Of a stretch of 17,792 nucleotides of DNA, positions 16,424 through 17,792 are shown piece after piece. The notes below the pieces were generated by a model. It ran no database searches, was not told the origin of the DNA, and was given only the letters and a program-made list of their open reading frames with translations. The DNA is from Mycoplasmataceae bacterium (lineage in GTDB: Bacteria; Bacillota_I; Bacilli_A; Mycoplasmatales; Hepatoplasmataceae), in assembly GCA_013214765.1 (NCBI GenBank), contig JABSQD010000001.1:1-17792 (forward strand), in the 5' to 3' direction. Position numbers and translations under genes: made by a program. Every line of letters starts with the position of its first letter. The stretch's first letter is position 1.

Positions 16424-17149
16424 ATGAAGAAGTATAAAAGAATTTTATTAAAGTTATCAGGAGAAGCCTTAGGGTCATCCTCATCCATTTTAGATAAAGG
16501 AATTTTAAATGGTTTATTAAAACAAATAAAAACTTTGAGAGATGAATATGATATTGAAATTGCAATTGTAGTTGGCGGAGGAAATATTTTTCGTGGTCAA
16601 ATATCAGAAAATTTAGGAATGGGAAAGGATACTGAACCAGCAGATTATATGGGAATGTTAGCAACTACCATTAATGCATTAGGTATGGTTACTTTTTTAA
16701 ATAATCATGGAGTAGAATCCGTTCTTCAAAATTCTTTATTTTTTGAAAAAATTTCTAATGGAATTAATTCAGAAGAAGCAAAAAAGGATTTAAAATTAAA
16801 AAAAATTGTTGTTTTTGGCGGAGGGACAGGAAAACCTTATCTTTCAACTGATACTGCAGCATCAATGAGAGCAATTGAAATAGAGGCAGATGCAATATTA
16901 ATGGCTAAAAATGGTGTTGATGGAGTTTACGATGATGATCCTAGAATAAATTTGGATGCAAATTTTATTCCATATTTAACATTTGATGAAGTTATTAAAA
17001 GAAAATTAAAAGTTGTTGATTTAGAAGCTATGGAAATGTTGAAAGATAAAAAAATTGATTTATTATTATTTAATATGAACACTCCAAATAATATAATTAA
17101 TTTATACAAAGATATAAATACAAGAAAGACTATTATTAGTGAAAAATAA
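16424..17149 (+). CDS. pyrH: UMP kinase
   Basis: Converts UMP to UDP in the cytosol; an amino-acid-kinase-fold enzyme, hexameric in the family. At 241 residues it is the normal length. Motifs are ILLKLSGEAL (7-16), VVGGGNIFRG (49-58), DYMGMLATT (74-82), VVFGGGTGKPYLSTDTAASMRAIEIEADAIL, DGVYDDDPR and LKVVDLEAME. No TGA codon interrupts it. The ribosome binding site is weak (TAGAGAAG). The 29-base gap after tsf is A/T-rich with no clear terminator. Confidence 0.97.
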   Translation: MKKYKRILLKLSGEALGSSSSILDKGILNGLLKQIKTLRDEYDIEIAIVVGGGNIFRGQISENLGMGKDTEPADYMGMLATTINALGMVTFLNNHGVESVLQNSLFFEKISNGINSEEAKKDLKLKKIVVFGGGTGKPYLSTDTAASMRAIEIEADAILMAKNGVDGVYDDDPRINLDANFIPYLTFDEVIKRKLKVVDLEAMEMLKDKKIDLLLFNMNTPNNIINLYKDINTRKTIISEK

Positions 17150-17150
17150 C

Positions 17151-17693
17151 ATGGAACAAATTATACAAACTACAGAACAGAAATTAAATTCTGTTATTGA
17201 ATTATTAAATGAAAAATTATCTTTTATTATTGCAACAGGGGCAAATCCTTTAATGTTAAAAAATATTCAAGTTAAATATTATGAAACAATGACTCCATTA
17301 GTACAAATGGCAAATATTAAATCTTTAAATCCTTCAATGTTAATTGTTATTCCGTTTGATAAAGAAATGATTAAAGATATTATTGAATCCATTCATAAAT
17401 CTAATTCAGGTTTAAATCCAGTGGAAGAAGGAGATTCAATAAAAATTATAATTCCTCCAATGACATCGGATAAAAGAGAAATATTTGCTAAAGAAGCAAA
17501 ACGAATTGGAGAAGAATCAAGAATTCAAGTTAGAAACATTAGAACTAATTCTAATAAAAAGATAAAATCATTAAATTTATCCGAAAATGAAGAAAGGTTT
17601 GCTGAAGAGAAAATTCAAAAATTTGTTGATTTAAAAAATAAAGATATTGAACAAATTATTAAAATAAAAATTAAATCTCTATTAAGTTTATAA
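17151..17693 (+). CDS. frr: Ribosome recycling factor
   Basis: RRF splits post-termination ribosomes together with EF-G. From ATG 17151 the protein is 180 residues, matching the family. An upstream in-frame GTG (17139) would add four residues and overlap pyrH, but the ATG aligns better with the usual start and sits one base after the pyrH stop. Visible blocks are VKYYETMTPLVQMANI, MLIVIPFDKEMIKDI, GLNPVEEGDSIKIIIPPMTSDKRE and VRNIRTNSNKKIK. The family signature RTGRA in the first helix is replaced by ATGAN (28-32), losing both arginines, while the C-terminal Arg pair in VRNIR is kept. Confidence 0.95.
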   Translation: MEQIIQTTEQKLNSVIELLNEKLSFIIATGANPLMLKNIQVKYYETMTPLVQMANIKSLNPSMLIVIPFDKEMIKDIIESIHKSNSGLNPVEEGDSIKIIIPPMTSDKREIFAKEAKRIGEESRIQVRNIRTNSNKKIKSLNLSENEERFAEEKIQKFVDLKNKDIEQIIKIKIKSLLSL

Positions 17694-17697
17694 AATT

Positions 17698-17792
17698 ATG
17701 ACTATAAAAAAAACTATAAAAAAAATTGAAAATAAAGATAAAAAACAAAATAGAAATTTTACTTCATTAATTTTGATTATTTTTTTAATACC
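17698..17792 (+). CDS. cdsA: Start of a membrane protein, probably CDP-diglyceride synthase (partial)
   Basis: ATG 17698 opens a frame that runs off the window after 31 codons. It has a lysine-rich hydrophilic start (MTIKKTIKKIENKDKK) and then the beginning of a hydrophobic helix (FTSLILIIFLI). In Firmicutes and mollicutes frr is usually followed, directly or after uppS, by cdsA, whose product has such an N-terminus. The assignment is by position, not by sequence motifs. The ATG is 4 bases after the frr stop and has no clear Shine-Dalgarno. Confidence 0.45.
   Translation, partial: MTIKKTIKKIENKDKKQNRNFTSLILIIFLI

Overview
The window is extremely AT-rich, and every recognisable gene lies on the + strand. 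It must be read with genetic code 4 (UGA = Trp). Many conserved ribosomal proteins (L4, L2, S19, S3, L16, S2) and EF-Ts continue through in-frame TGA at or near conserved Trp sites, and S14 and S8 end in TGA-TAA, which restores a terminal Trp. With a zinc-type S14 and no L30 gene, this indicates a mollicute (Mycoplasma/Spiroplasma/Hepatoplasma-like). The species cannot be fixed from the sequence alone.

Layout. 1-1003: the 3' tail of an unidentified gene, a decayed gene of about 200 codons (two frameshifts and two internal stops), a 29-codon ORF, then the tuf promoter and leader. 1004-2194: tuf (EF-Tu), closed by a clear intrinsic terminator. 2343-4199: a YfcC/DcuC-type membrane carrier that appears to be transcribed as a leaderless mRNA. 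4391-14120: a complete, tightly packed S10-spc operon in classical order, from rpsJ to rplO. The operon stops at rplO: secY, adk, map and infA do not follow. A 249-base spacer with a 15-bp perfect stem, a candidate promoter and a structured leader then leads into 14370-17792: rpsB, tsf, pyrH, frr and the start of a membrane protein that is probably cdsA.

The genes mostly serve translation: the ribosomal proteins, EF-Tu with its exchange factor EF-Ts, and ribosome recycling factor. UMP kinase and probable CDP-diglyceride synthase come from the conserved rpsB-tsf-pyrH-frr-cdsA neighbourhood.

The unusual signals are in protein tails and junctions. L3 has a 120-residue C-terminal extension holding two similar helix-loop-helix (SAP/HeH/Rho-N-like) motifs. 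S5 has a 100-residue acidic N-terminal extension. S2 has a 155-residue basic tail with a 48-bp tandem repeat. EF-Tu has DAPGHDAY in place of the usual DCPGHADY, and RRF lacks both arginines of its RTGRA signature. I see no defence system, CRISPR array, tRNA, rRNA or insertion sequence. No obviously new multi-gene system is present.
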